11,184 nucleotides of DNA, taken from assembly GCA_030043435.1 (NCBI GenBank), contig JASHXR010000063.1, positions 1-11,184 on the forward strand, in the 5' to 3' direction. Shown here piece by piece: positions 1-7,885 of the stretch; the stretch's first letter is position 1, and each line of letters opens with the position of its first letter. The stretch comes from Microcaldota archaeon (lineage in GTDB: Archaea > Micrarchaeota > Micrarchaeia > Micrarchaeales > CABMGC01). The notes beneath the pieces were generated by a model. The model was not told the DNA's origin. It saw only the letters and a list, made by a program, of their open reading frames with translations, and did not search any database. The translations under genes and the position numbers were made by a program.

Positions 1-294
1 GGAAACGCCAACGCGCTGCAGATATACTCGTATGAGTACTCGCTCATGAACTCAAGCGCGGCGAAGTGTGCGACGTTCTCAGGAGGGGAGGTGGTCACTC
101 TGCCGAAGCAGATCACGTTCTCGGTGCAGTCGCAGACCATACCGGTGCAGCTGCAGAATGACAGCAGGGAGTACACGCTCAGCACTGGCTTCTCGCAGAG
201 CATGAACAGCGTTGTGCCGGTGAGGATAGCTGCGCTCCTCACTGCGACAGGCGCGGTATACGGCAACCTCAGCGTGAGCAGGCTGTCCCCGTAG
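1..294 (+). CDS. C-terminal fragment of an uncharacterised, probably secreted protein (5' end outside the window)
   Basis: The frame is open from the first base and stops with TAG at 292-294, so about 97 residues of the C-terminus are visible. An internal ATG at 46 is probably not the start, because the frame continues upstream without a stop. The visible part is rich in Ser, Thr, Gln, Asn and Val, alternates polar and hydrophobic residues as in beta-sandwich extracellular proteins, has one Cys, and shows no transmembrane segment or catalytic motif. I do not recognise the family. An extracellular or cell-surface role is inferred from composition only. The next gene has its own promoter 39 nt downstream, so the two are probably not one operon. 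Confidence 0.6.
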   Translation, partial: GNANALQIYSYEYSLMNSSAAKCATFSGGEVVTLPKQITFSVQSQTIPVQLQNDSREYTLSTGFSQSMNSVVPVRIAALLTATGAVYGNLSVSRLSP

Positions 295-332
295 CGCGCA
301 GTGGTGGAAGGCAATGGACACAGCGCCGCATG

Positions 333-340
333 TTTATAAG
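333..340 (+). promoter_or_regulatory. TATA box of the RNase HI gene
   Basis: TTTATAAG sits in otherwise GC-rich DNA with its centre about 26 nt upstream of the ATG at 362. That is the spacing expected for an archaeal leaderless transcript starting at or next to the start codon. It decides the start codon: an in-frame ATG at 314 would place this box inside the coding region. Confidence 0.7.
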
Positions 341-361
341 GGCGGGGACGCGTCTCCAGGC

Positions 362-805
362 ATGCACCTTTACATCTACACCGATGGCGCCTCAAGGAGG
401 AATCCCGGGAAGAGCGCATCGGGGTATGAGATCCTCGACGACTCTCACAGGCTCCTCGCAAGGCAGTCGGTATACAACGGGATAAGGACCAACAACGAGG
501 CCGAGTACATAGCCTTCATAGAGGCGCTGAAGAGGGCAGGGACAGAGTACGGATACGGGAGCGAGATCGACCTCTGCTCGGACAGCGAGCTGATGGTTAA
601 GCAGCTCAGGGGAGAGTACAAGGTGAAGGACGCGAAGATAAAGGCGTACCACAGCGAGGCGAGGGCGCTGATGGAGAGGTTCAAGGTCGTCAGGCTGACG
701 AGCGTGCCGAGGGAGAACAGGTACATCTCTAGGGTGGACGCGGGCCTCAACGAGCTGCTTGACAGGATCGCGGCGGAAGGGGAGGGGGCGCAGACCAGCA
801 TATAA
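362..805 (+). CDS. rnhA: Ribonuclease HI (archaeal type)
   Basis: Predicted to cleave the RNA strand of RNA-DNA hybrids in the cytoplasm (R-loops, replication primers). The 147-aa product from ATG 362 has the RNase H fold signature in order: YTDGASRRNPG with catalytic Asp8, TNNEAEY with Glu48, CSDSELMVKQ with Asp74, and a C-terminal VPREN...RVDAGLN segment supplying Asp126. All four acidic metal ligands are therefore present. The length fits a compact RNase HI without an extra hybrid-binding domain. Start 362 is chosen because the RNase H fold begins there and a TATA box lies 26 nt upstream; the longer in-frame start at 314 would add 16 residues with no family support. The gene is convergent with the ATPase gene downstream. 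Confidence 0.88.
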   Translation: MHLYIYTDGASRRNPGKSASGYEILDDSHRLLARQSVYNGIRTNNEAEYIAFIEALKRAGTEYGYGSEIDLCSDSELMVKQLRGEYKVKDAKIKAYHSEARALMERFKVVRLTSVPRENRYISRVDAGLNELLDRIAAEGEGAQTSI

Positions 806-835
806 GACCGGGTAGACCGCGCATAGGTTCAAGGG

Positions 836-861
836 ACATTTTTGTATAATCTACCATACAA
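836..861. terminator. Candidate terminator between convergent genes
   Basis: A run of five T (839-843) lies 34 nt after the RNase HI stop, which suits archaeal T-tract termination of the plus-strand transcript. It is followed by a small inverted repeat, TTGTAT (842-847) and ATACAA (856-861), with an 8-nt loop. No matching A-run is visible for termination of the minus-strand ATPase gene, so its terminator is unclear. Confidence 0.4.
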
Positions 862-874
862 TGGTCTCCGACCT

Positions 875-2155
875 TTAAGTTTTTCCTGAAATAACTTTGC
901 CAAGGCCGTATATCAATACTTGTTTTACATTTAATGCTCTTATTTTGCCTGCATTCACTAACTTTCCATTATATAATAATATACCCTCTTCTGTCTTAAA
1001 ACGATTTACAAAATATTCTACAGTCCTGAGATCCTCCCCCTTCAGTGTTTCTGAAGCTTTGATCTCTATCGGAATGACCTTCTTCCGATCAATTAGTAAG
1101 GCATCGACCTCCCTCTGTCCCTCCCTCCAGTATCTTCTTATGCCTAACCTCGATATAATCAGTGTTTCCAAAACTTTACCTTTTTCAATGGAAGGATTCT
1201 GAGGCAGTGCAAGCGATATGTCATAGGGATACACTCGCCTTAACTTCCTGGACTCTGAAAGCGTGGATGGCCTGTAGTTCTTTATTATTCTTATAAGCTT
1301 GGAAAACTCAAGCATGTATATATGCCTCTCGACTTCCTGCTTCCTTTTAGCAAGGGATTTTGAAAGGGAATCAACATTCAATATCATTCCAGGATCGGAG
1401 AAGAATACCTCTGCCAGTGAGTTTAATAGTGTTATATCAATTTTTCCGAATTCTTTTATCAGGTCCTGGCTTATGATCTTTGCAACAACACTTTCATGTA
1501 TATATTCATATATTATTTTCTGGTCATCAATTTTTGCTAACTCTGGAAACGGCTTCTTGACATACGCATCAAACTCGATGCCTAAACTATCTTCATACAC
1601 TTTGGGATTATTTATCTCTTTGTCGTGCTTCAATGAATAATATTCAACCAAAGACAAAACAGGGATGTCGACTAGAAAGTGCCTCCCTGCAAGACTATCC
1701 ATGGCTCTTTTTTCCAATTGCAGGGACGCAGACCCGGATATCACAAAAGTTATGTTAGGAAGCGAGTCGTACAACAGTTTTACTTGGGGACCCCAGTTAT
1801 CCAATATCTGTATTTCATCTAAAAACAGGTATATCTTATCTTTTTTCCAATCTATGCCTGTAATTTTTTGATACTCGTTTAGTATAGACGCTATTTCCGC
1901 TGAACCGTAGTCAAATGTGAAATAAATAATGTTAAGAGGATTTACCTTCTTGGACAGCTCGTCGATAAGCTGGTACATTATTGTTGATTTGCCAACTCTC
2001 CTCAGGCCGGTAAGCACAATGACTTCCTTATATTTAGTAAGCTTATTGTACACTTCTTCAAAAATGGGCCGCCTGTACTCTTTAACAAGCTCTTTTTTCA
2101 CCTTTCCTGTTGCCCACCAACCATTTAGCAGATTTAGTGCCTCTTCTACTTCCAT
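875..2155 (-). CDS. AAA-type ATPase with DUF4143-like C-terminal region
   Basis: The 426-aa protein has a P-loop ATPase core: Walker A GLRRVGKST at residues 50-58, Walker B YLFLDEIQ at 109-116, a GSAS sensor-like motif at 141-144 and LAGR at 155-158. This matches the AAA_14 module. The C-terminal part has Glu349-Val-Asp351 followed by Glu364-Ile-Lys366, resembling the PD-(D/E)XK-like end of DUF4143 proteins. These ATPases are widespread, multicopy and poorly understood in archaea and bacteria; proposed roles link them to mobile elements or toxin-antitoxin-like behaviour, and none is proven. The coding DNA is clearly AT-rich (roughly 37-40 % GC by eye) with runs of A and T absent from its neighbours, which suggests recent acquisition. 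The ATG at 2155 is supported by a TATA box about 27 nt upstream. Confidence 0.85.
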   Translation of the reverse strand: MEVEEALNLLNGWWATGKVKKELVKEYRRPIFEEVYNKLTKYKEVIVLTGLRRVGKSTIMYQLIDELSKKVNPLNIIYFTFDYGSAEIASILNEYQKITGIDWKKDKIYLFLDEIQILDNWGPQVKLLYDSLPNITFVISGSASLQLEKRAMDSLAGRHFLVDIPVLSLVEYYSLKHDKEINNPKVYEDSLGIEFDAYVKKPFPELAKIDDQKIIYEYIHESVVAKIISQDLIKEFGKIDITLLNSLAEVFFSDPGMILNVDSLSKSLAKRKQEVERHIYMLEFSKLIRIIKNYRPSTLSESRKLRRVYPYDISLALPQNPSIEKGKVLETLIISRLGIRRYWREGQREVDALLIDRKKVIPIEIKASETLKGEDLRTVEYFVNRFKTEEGILLYNGKLVNAGKIRALNVKQVLIYGLGKVISGKT

Positions 2156-2168
2156 ATTAGTACATTAA

Positions 2169-2212
2169 GGGAACGAATATTTATATATTTCGTTCCCATT
2201 AGGAACGAATAT
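2169..2212 (-). promoter_or_regulatory. Promoter and candidate operator of the ATPase gene
   Basis: A perfect 9-bp inverted repeat, GGGAACGAA (2169-2177) and TTCGTTCCC (2189-2197), encloses an 11-bp AT-only spacer. Read on the minus strand, the spacer region gives a TATATAAATA-type box about 27 nt from the ATPase start codon at 2155. A third copy, GGAACGAATAT (2202-2212), repeats 2170-2180 directly. A protein dimer bound to the repeat would cover the TATA box, so repression is the likely mode. The cognate regulator cannot be identified from the window. Confidence 0.6.
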
Positions 2213-2227
2213 CGAGGCATGGCCCGG

Positions 2228-2728
2228 CTACTTGATCGAGATGGCCGTGGCGAACTTCAACGACTTGAGCTTCCTTATCGCCCCTGCGCTTATCCTCCCG
2301 TCTATTATGATGGTGAGCACAGGGTCGGGGAAGAGGTCGGGGTCGTCGCTTATTATCTGCCTGATGGAGATGCGCTCCTTCGCCAGTACGGCTGTCACAG
2401 CTGCTACTATGCCTGGCTTGTTAGGATCAGCGCGTATCTCTATTGCGTCGAGCCCGAGCTGGCCGGCGACGTTGCCTATGAATGCGCGGGGCTCGAGCCT
2501 GTAGAAGATAGGGAGCAGCTTGTCGTCTCCTGCGATTGCCTTTGCTGTCTCTATGACAACTCTCCTGTCCACGCCGAGCGCCCTGGCTATCTTCGCCGGT
2601 TGCACCTCTATGGCGCCCACATATACCCTGCCCCTGCCGTCTACCTTGAGGCCCAGGCGAAGGAGCTCCAGCGCCACTGCGCGCCTGGCGCGCGCCCCCT
2701 CGAAGAGGCTGGAGAGGAACTCGACCAT
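2228..2728 (-). CDS. HTH-ACT domain regulator of amino acid metabolism (COG2150-like)
   Basis: The 166-aa protein has an N-terminal helix-turn-helix-like segment (about residues 44-66, PAKIARALGVDRRVVIE) and a C-terminal ACT domain (about 95-165) with the typical ADPNKPGIVAAVTAVLA start and a later LTIIIDG strand. ACT domains bind amino acids, so a ligand-sensing DNA-binding protein is expected. It is transcribed divergently from trpE. The divergent trpY-trpEGCFBAD arrangement of Methanothermobacter, where TrpY represses trp genes in response to tryptophan, is a known parallel; orthology to TrpY is not shown here. ATG 2728 is preferred over GTG 2746 because a TATATTTAA box lies 25-34 nt upstream on the minus strand, fitting a leaderless mRNA. 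It is also the plausible regulator of its own gene. Confidence 0.75.
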   Translation of the reverse strand: MVEFLSSLFEGARARRAVALELLRLGLKVDGRGRVYVGAIEVQPAKIARALGVDRRVVIETAKAIAGDDKLLPIFYRLEPRAFIGNVAGQLGLDAIEIRADPNKPGIVAAVTAVLAKERISIRQIISDDPDLFPDPVLTIIIDGRISAGAIRKLKSLKFATAISIK

Positions 2729-2730
2729 AT

Positions 2731-2766
2731 GGATATTTATATACACAAAGGCTTAAATATATACAT
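2731..2766. promoter_or_regulatory. Overlapping divergent promoters of the ACT regulator and trpE
   Basis: Two A/T-rich boxes lie here: TATTTATATAC (2734-2744) and TTAAATATATAC (2753-2764). The octamer TATATACA occurs at 2738-2745 and 2758-2765, exactly 20 bp apart. The right box, read on the minus strand, is correctly placed for a leaderless ACT-gene transcript. Either box could serve trpE, giving a 5' leader of about 70-90 nt. The TGTACA TRP box described in Methanothermobacter is not present. The repeated octamer is a candidate operator on one face of the helix, or simply two TATA boxes. Confidence 0.55.
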
Positions 2767-2856
2767 GGTGCAATAATTAGTGTCGCGCTCCTGCGCGCAT
2801 GAGTTAGAGGAAGGGCAGGGGCGTTAAGGACATAGTAATGGATAGTGGTGGAATGG

Positions 2857-4239
2857 ATGGCAAGAGGGGTCGGCTTTGGGCTGCATTGCGCGCGGATGGA
2901 GCCTACGCTGCGGCCTGCTGAACTCTTCGCAGCGCTCTCCGAGGATTCGGGGTGCGCCTTCCTGCTCGAGAGCAGCGAACGCGACGAGAGGCTGGCCCGT
3001 TACTCCTTCGTGGGCTTCTCGCCGTCGAAGAGGATCACTTTGAACGGCTCGGTAATGGATGTAGACGGGGAGCAGTCGGAGGTGTCGGATCCGCTGAAGG
3101 CGCTCAAGGAGCTGCGCGGCACCGCATCTGCACCAGCAGGGCGCGGGTTCGTGGGCGGCGCGCTGGGATACTTCTCCTTCGACTACATAAGGCAGATTGA
3201 GAGGCAGAGGCTCGGCGCCAGGGCAATCCCTGCGGGCGGAGCGCACTTCCCGGACCTCGAGTTCGGCGTCTTCGACGACGTCGTGGTCTTCGACCACAGA
3301 ACAGGCTCGGTGAGTTATATCTACAGGGGCAAGAGCAGGATGGACGAGATACGCAGGATAGCAAGGGACCGTGACGGTGGAGATGAGGCGCTCAGGGCAG
3401 GCCCTATGCGGTGCAGGCGCACGAAGGCCCAGTTCTGCAAGATGGTCGAGAGGGCGCAGGAGCACATAAAGGCAGGTGATGCGATACAGGTGGTGCTCTC
3501 CAGGCGCTACGAGGCAAGGTTCTCAGGGTCCCTCCTCCCCTTCTATCTGAGGCTGAGGTCGATAAACCCCTCGCCGTACATGTACTGCCTGAGGTTCGGT
3601 GAGAGGCAGATAGTGGGATCGAGCCCGGAGAACCTGGTGCGCGTCGAGGGGCGCAGCGTGGTGAGCTATGCGACGCTGGCAGGGACGCGGCCGCGCGGAA
3701 GGACGCGCAGCGAGGACATGAGGCTGGAGAGGGAGCTGCTCGGGGACAAGAAGGAGAGGGCAGAACACATAATGCTCGTAGACCTGACGAGGAACGACAT
3801 AGGGAAGGTAGCTGAGATAGGGAGCGTCAGGGTGCCGAGGCTCATGAAGGTGAGGAAGTACTCGCATGTGCAGCACATCTCGTCCATGGTAGCGGCAAGG
3901 CTGAGGCAGGGCTGCGACGGGTTCGACGCCTTCAGGGCCATCTTCCCCGCAGGCACGGTATCAGGCGCGCCGAAGGTGCGCGCCATAGAGATAATAGACA
4001 GCTTAGAGAGGGCTCGGCGCGGTCCCTATGCAGGCGCTGTCGGCTACTTCTCGTCCAACGGCGACGCGGACTTCGCGATAGCCATACGCACGCTCTTCTC
4101 TGAGGGCTCCAAGGCGCATATACAGGCAGGCGCGGGGATAGTGTATGACAGCGTGCCTGAGAGCGAGTTCCATGAGACCGAGCACAAGGCGCAGGCGCTC
4201 ATGGAGGCGCTCAAGCAGAGCGGCAAAGGGAGCGGATAG
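2857..4239 (+). CDS. trpE: Anthranilate synthase component I
   Basis: Makes anthranilate from chorismate using ammonia supplied by TrpG; first committed step of tryptophan synthesis, in the cytoplasm. From ATG 2857 the product is 460 aa, normal for the family. Visible motifs are FLLESSERDERLARYSFVG (36-39 LLES) and NPSPYM (237-242), which form the feedback tryptophan site in characterised TrpE proteins, then GSSPENLV, LAGTRPRG, DLTRNDIGKV, KYSHVQH, PAGTVSGAPK (364-373) and GAGIVYDS. LLES plus NPSPYM and the operon context favour TrpE over PabB, and predict feedback inhibition by tryptophan. Start choice is uncertain: GTG 2845 and ATG 2896 are in frame. ATG 2857 has a GGTGG element 5 nt upstream. 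First gene of the operon; trpG follows after 9 nt. Confidence 0.93.
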   Translation: MARGVGFGLHCARMEPTLRPAELFAALSEDSGCAFLLESSERDERLARYSFVGFSPSKRITLNGSVMDVDGEQSEVSDPLKALKELRGTASAPAGRGFVGGALGYFSFDYIRQIERQRLGARAIPAGGAHFPDLEFGVFDDVVVFDHRTGSVSYIYRGKSRMDEIRRIARDRDGGDEALRAGPMRCRRTKAQFCKMVERAQEHIKAGDAIQVVLSRRYEARFSGSLLPFYLRLRSINPSPYMYCLRFGERQIVGSSPENLVRVEGRSVVSYATLAGTRPRGRTRSEDMRLERELLGDKKERAEHIMLVDLTRNDIGKVAEIGSVRVPRLMKVRKYSHVQHISSMVAARLRQGCDGFDAFRAIFPAGTVSGAPKVRAIEIIDSLERARRGPYAGAVGYFSSNGDADFAIAIRTLFSEGSKAHIQAGAGIVYDSVPESEFHETEHKAQALMEALKQSGKGSG

Positions 4240-4248
4240 GCGGTTTGG

Positions 4249-4833
4249 ATGAAGGTCTTGCTGCTCGACAACTTCGACTCGTTCGTGTACAACGTCTACC
4301 AGTACCTGGGCGAACTGGGCCTCGAGGTCGAGGTCTCGAGGAACGACGCGATTACAGTGGCAGAGATAGAGAGGAGAGGCTACGACCGTATCGTCATCTC
4401 GCCGGGCCCGGGAAGCCCGACCAGGCGGAGGGACTTCGGCGTCTGCGGCGAGGTCATCTCCAGGCTCGGCCCAAGGCTTCCGATCCTGGGCATCTGCCTC
4501 GGCAATCAGGGGGTGATAAGCGCGTACGGTGGTAGGATAGTGCGCGCGCAGGCCACGATGCATGGCAAGACGAGCATGATAAGGCATGATGGCAGGTCCA
4601 TCTTCACAGGCGTGAAGAACCCGCTGCGGGTCATGAGATATCACTCCCTCATAGGCGAGGAGAGCTCGCTCCCCGAGTGCCTAGAGGTCATCGCTAGGAG
4701 CGAGGACGACGACGAGATAATGGCGGTGAGGCACCGCGACCTTCCGGTCTTCGGAGTGCAGTTCCACCCTGAATCGATACTGACGGAGCAGGGGATGAGG
4801 ATACTCTCGAACTTCGCGTTCAGGATTCCGTGA
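4249..4833 (+). CDS. trpG: Anthranilate synthase component II, glutamine amidotransferase
   Basis: Hydrolyses glutamine and channels ammonia to TrpE. The 194-aa protein is a class I glutamine amidotransferase: NFDSFVYN near the start, oxyanion region ISPGPGSP, nucleophile Cys83 in GICLGNQ, MHGKTS (104-109), and His173/Glu175 in FHPES completing the Cys-His-Glu triad. The usual His in the GxCxGHQ motif is Asn86; this is not a triad residue, so activity should be retained. It is a stand-alone subunit, not fused to TrpE or TrpD. The start ATG 4249 is preceded by AGGCGGT. The stop is followed by trpD after 4 nt. Confidence 0.93.
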   Translation: MKVLLLDNFDSFVYNVYQYLGELGLEVEVSRNDAITVAEIERRGYDRIVISPGPGSPTRRRDFGVCGEVISRLGPRLPILGICLGNQGVISAYGGRIVRAQATMHGKTSMIRHDGRSIFTGVKNPLRVMRYHSLIGEESSLPECLEVIARSEDDDEIMAVRHRDLPVFGVQFHPESILTEQGMRILSNFAFRIP

Positions 4834-4837
4834 TCAT

Positions 4838-5854
4838 ATGACGGCTTTGGCAGATGCACTGGGCAAGCTGATGGAGGGGCGCGACCTCTCTGATGCTGAG
4901 GCAGGGGAGGCGATGCAGGAGGTGATGGACGGCAAGGCAAACGCGGCGCAGCTCGCCGCCCTGCTGACCTCGCTGAGGATGAAGGGGGAGACGGTGCAGG
5001 AGATCGCGGCGTTCGCAAGGACGATGAGGTCTAATTCGGTGAGGATCTCGCCTCGGCCCGACCATCTCGTCGACACGGCAGGCACTGGAGGAGACGGCAT
5101 GTCAACGTTCAACATCTCCACATGCGCCGCCTTCGCCGCTGCAGGGGCAGGGGCGCGGGTGGCCAAGCACGGCAACAGGGCAGCATCGGGCAGGAGCGGG
5201 AGCGCAGACGTGCTGGAGGCGCTCGGCGTCACTCTGACCGCGGATCCGAAGACAGTGGAGGTACAGCTCGATACCATAGGCGTCTCTTTCATCTTCGCGC
5301 CGTCCTTCCACCCGGCGATGAGGCACGTAGCGCCTGTGAGGAGGGAGCTCGGGTTCAGGACCGTCTTCAACCTCCTTGGCCCGCTGACGAACCCGGCGAA
5401 CGCGAAGAGGCAGCTGCTCGGCGCCTATGACGATGATGCGGCGAAGAGGATAGCTGGCGCACTGCGACTGCTCGGAGCGGAGCGCGCGCTGGTGGTCAGC
5501 GGCGACATAGACGAGATCTCAATCTCTTCGGAGACTCAGGTTTATGAAGTCTCCGATGGCAAGATAGACGAGTACACGGTGACCCCGGAGGAGTTCGGGT
5601 TCGAGAGAAGCGGCATCGAGGCGATACGCGCCGGGAGCATCGAGGAGAGCGCCGCGACACTCAGGGCGGTGCTGGAGGGCAGGGACGGGCCGGCGAGGTC
5701 GGTCACGCTCCTTAATGCAGGCGCAGCCATATACGCAAGCGGGCTCGCCAATGGCATCAAGGACGGGATAAAGGCCGCGGAGAGGTCGATAGACTCCGGG
5801 AAGGCGCTGGGGAAGCTGCAGATGCTGAGGGAGTTCGATGGACATACTCGATAA
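4838..5854 (+). CDS. trpD: Anthranilate phosphoribosyltransferase
   Basis: Transfers phosphoribose from PRPP to anthranilate, giving N-(5'-phosphoribosyl)anthranilate. The 338-aa product has the diagnostic PRPP and anthranilate motifs of the family: DTAGTGGDG (79-87), NIST (92-95), KHGNRAAS (110-117), a HPAMRHVAPVRRELG stretch with FNLLGPLTNP after it (158-186), and a DEIS metal-binding motif. Length and order are standard. A TGATC element directly after the trpG stop may act as a short Shine-Dalgarno sequence. The 3' end overlaps the start of trpC by 17 nt, indicating translational coupling. Confidence 0.94.
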   Translation: MTALADALGKLMEGRDLSDAEAGEAMQEVMDGKANAAQLAALLTSLRMKGETVQEIAAFARTMRSNSVRISPRPDHLVDTAGTGGDGMSTFNISTCAAFAAAGAGARVAKHGNRAASGRSGSADVLEALGVTLTADPKTVEVQLDTIGVSFIFAPSFHPAMRHVAPVRRELGFRTVFNLLGPLTNPANAKRQLLGAYDDDAAKRIAGALRLLGAERALVVSGDIDEISISSETQVYEVSDGKIDEYTVTPEEFGFERSGIEAIRAGSIEESAATLRAVLEGRDGPARSVTLLNAGAAIYASGLANGIKDGIKAAERSIDSGKALGKLQMLREFDGHTR

Positions 5855-6635
5855 GTTCATGGCTGCGGCGCAGGAGAGCGTAGAGTCGGGGTACTACTCA
5901 GAGGCCGCCCGCGCTCTGCGCCTGAAGAAGGGCACGGTCTCGCTGAGGGCGACGCTCGAGCGCAACCCATTCTCCCTGATCACCGAGATAAAGCACGCGT
6001 CTCCTGCGGGGGAGTACTCGTTCAGCGGCATAGACGTGGAGCGCACGGCGCTGACGTTCAAGCAGTCAGGCGCAGACGCCATCTCTGTGGTAGTAGAGCC
6101 GAAGATCTTCCGCGGCAGCCTTGACAACATACCAACTGCTGCGAAGACTGGGCTTCCGATCCTCTTCAAGGACTTCGTCATAGGCGAGGAGCAGATCCGG
6201 GCGGCCGCATCTCTGGGCGCGGACTGCGCGCTCATGATAGTGAAGGTCGCCGAGCGGCTTGACCTCGACCTCGACGCCATGATAGGCAAGGCGCACTCCC
6301 TGGGCCTGGAGGTGCTGCTCGAGTGCTACGACGAGGGGGAGATGAGGAGGGCGATGGCAACAAGAGCGGACATACTCGGGATAAACAACCGCGACCTGCA
6401 GACGCTGCACGTAGACCTTGGCAGGACGAAGGAGATACTCTCCGCTTTCGGCGGTGCATCGCGCATCGACAGGCCTGTCATCAGCGAGAGCGGAATAAAG
6501 ACAGGCAGTGACGCTGGGTTCGTAAGGGCGGCGGGCGTGAGGGGCATACTGGTCGGTACAGCACTCTGGCTCGCCGAGGACCAGCGCGCGAAGATTGCCG
6601 AGCTGAAGGCTGGAGGTAGAGGCGGGAGGGGATAG
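5838..6635 (+). CDS. trpC: Indole-3-glycerol-phosphate synthase
   Basis: Closes the indole ring, converting CdRP to indole-3-glycerol phosphate. The 265-aa protein is a single TIM barrel with the catalytic set known from Sulfolobus IGPS visible at equivalent places: Glu50 and Lys52 in ITEIKHASP, Lys111 in ILFKDF, Glu162 in VLLECYDEG, Asn183 in GINNRDL and Ser218 in ISESGI. It is too short to carry a fused TrpF domain, in contrast with E. coli TrpCF. The phosphate-binding end (GILVGTALW) is intact. The last residues are a Gly/Arg tail. The substrate CdRP must come from a TrpF activity that is not encoded in this cluster. Confidence 0.94.
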   Translation: MDILDKFMAAAQESVESGYYSEAARALRLKKGTVSLRATLERNPFSLITEIKHASPAGEYSFSGIDVERTALTFKQSGADAISVVVEPKIFRGSLDNIPTAAKTGLPILFKDFVIGEEQIRAAASLGADCALMIVKVAERLDLDLDAMIGKAHSLGLEVLLECYDEGEMRRAMATRADILGINNRDLQTLHVDLGRTKEILSAFGGASRIDRPVISESGIKTGSDAGFVRAAGVRGILVGTALWLAEDQRAKIAELKAGGRGGRG

Positions 6636-6643
6636 GGAGGGGG

Positions 6644-6676
6644 ATGCGCATGCAAGGCAGCGAGGAGATAGTATGA
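6644..6676 (+). other. Ten-codon minicistron ahead of trpB
   Basis: ATG 6644, behind a strong GGGAGGGGG purine stretch, opens a 10-codon frame. It ends at TGA 6674-6676, overlapping the trpB start in the sequence ATGA. This could be a translational-coupling device that delivers ribosomes to trpB, or chance. The GAGGAGA at 6661-6667 within it can also act as the trpB Shine-Dalgarno sequence. Confidence 0.25.
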
Positions 6677-7884
6677 ATGGCCACTTCGGCGAGTTCGGGG
6701 GCAGGTACGTGCCGGAGATGCTGATACCAGCGCTCGAGGAGCTCGAGAGGACATACTCGTCGGCGAGGAGCGACCCTGACTTCAGGAAGGAGTTCACTCA
6801 CCAGCTCAAGTCCTTCGCCGGGAGGCCCACTCCGCTGACCTTCGCGGCCAACCTCACCAAGAGGCTCGGCGGCGCGCGCATATACCTGAAGAACGAGGGG
6901 CTCAACCACACCGGCGCGCACAAGATAACGCACTGCATAGGCCACGCCCTGATCGCGAAGCGGATGGGGAAGAGGCGCCTCATAGCCGAGACAGGGGCGG
7001 GGCAGCACGGCCTCGCCACAGCAGCAGTTGCCGCCAGATTCGGCTTCTCGTGCCGCGTCTATATGGGCGCTGTGGATATTGAGAGACAGAGGCCGAACGT
7101 CTTCTGGATGGAGAGGCTCGGCGCAGAGGTCATACCGGTCAGGTTCGGCAGCGCCACGCTGAAGGATGCGGTCAATGCAGCGATAAAGGACTGGATAGAG
7201 AACGTCGGCGACTCGTACTACCTCCTCGGCTCCGCTGTCGGGCCACATCCATATCCGACGATGACGCGCGACTTCCAGTCAGTGGTCGGAAGGGAGGCGA
7301 GGAGACAGATACTGGAGGCAGAGGGGAAGCTCCCTGAGCGCGTGGCCGCGTGCGTCGGCGGCGGGTCCAACGCGATGGGCATCTTCTCAGGGTTCATCAG
7401 GGACAGCGGGGTGAAGCTGGTAGGCGTTGAGGCTGGAGGGACAGGCACGGCTGATGGCAGGAACGCGTTGAGGTTCAGGTCCGGAACAGTAGGGGTAGCG
7501 GAGGGATACAAGTCCTACTTCATCCAGAATCGCGACGGGCAGCTGTCAAGGACGCACAGCATAGCAGCAGGCCTGGACTACGCAGGGGTGGGGCCAGAGC
7601 TCGCATACCTGCGGTCCAGAGGAAGGGTTGAGTTCGCCTCCGCGACCGACTCCGAGGCTCTCAGTGCGTTCACCGCGCTCTCGAGGCACGAGGGCATCTT
7701 CCCTGCGCTCGAGTCCGCGCATGCGCTCGCATATGCGATGAAGGTAGCGCCGCGGATGCGGAAGAGTGACGCCCTACTTGTGAACCTCTCCGGCAGGGGG
7801 GACAAGGACCTCTTCATAGTCGCGAGGGCGCTCAAGGACGCGGGCTTCAGCTCGTTCCTGAGGGCGGAGGGGAGGAGGAGATGA
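6673..7884 (+). CDS. trpB: Tryptophan synthase beta chain (TrpB1 type)
   Basis: PLP enzyme that condenses indole, delivered from TrpA, with serine to make tryptophan. The 403-aa product has the PLP lysine Lys84 in HTGAHK, catalytic Glu106 in AETGAGQHG, the GSATLKDA and [13 protein letters not shown] regions of the alpha-communicating domain, the PLP phosphate loop GGGSN (229-233), and the C-terminal Ser373 in NLSGRGDKD. Canonical length and the adjacent trpA indicate the TrpB1 form rather than the stand-alone TrpB2. The usual KREDL before the PLP lysine reads KNEGL, a substitution I believe also occurs in other TrpBs. GAGGAGA lies 5-11 nt before the ATG. trpA begins one base after the stop. 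Confidence 0.95.
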   Translation: MNGHFGEFGGRYVPEMLIPALEELERTYSSARSDPDFRKEFTHQLKSFAGRPTPLTFAANLTKRLGGARIYLKNEGLNHTGAHKITHCIGHALIAKRMGKRRLIAETGAGQHGLATAAVAARFGFSCRVYMGAVDIERQRPNVFWMERLGAEVIPVRFGSATLKDAVNAAIKDWIENVGDSYYLLGSAVGPHPYPTMTRDFQSVVGREARRQILEAEGKLPERVAACVGGGSNAMGIFSGFIRDSGVKLVGVEAGGTGTADGRNALRFRSGTVGVAEGYKSYFIQNRDGQLSRTHSIAAGLDYAGVGPELAYLRSRGRVEFASATDSEALSAFTALSRHEGIFPALESAHALAYAMKVAPRMRKSDALLVNLSGRGDKDLFIVARALKDAGFSSFLRAEGRRR

Positions 7885-7885
7885 G

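Noticed and set aside
314..361. Longer RNase HI start at ATG 314
   Set aside because: The added 16 residues lack family support and would cover the TATA box at 333-340, which fits a leaderless start at 362.
2219..2776. Plus-strand open frame of 185 codons opposite the ACT regulator gene
   Set aside because: It is antisense to a gene with clear HTH and ACT motifs, and its product has no recognisable motif. It is a shadow of high-GC coding DNA.
2838..2921. 27-codon frame containing one Trp codon across the trpE start, considered as an attenuator leader peptide
   Set aside because: One Trp codon, no terminator/antiterminator pair, and overlap with trpE coding sequence; transcription attenuation of this type is not expected in archaea.
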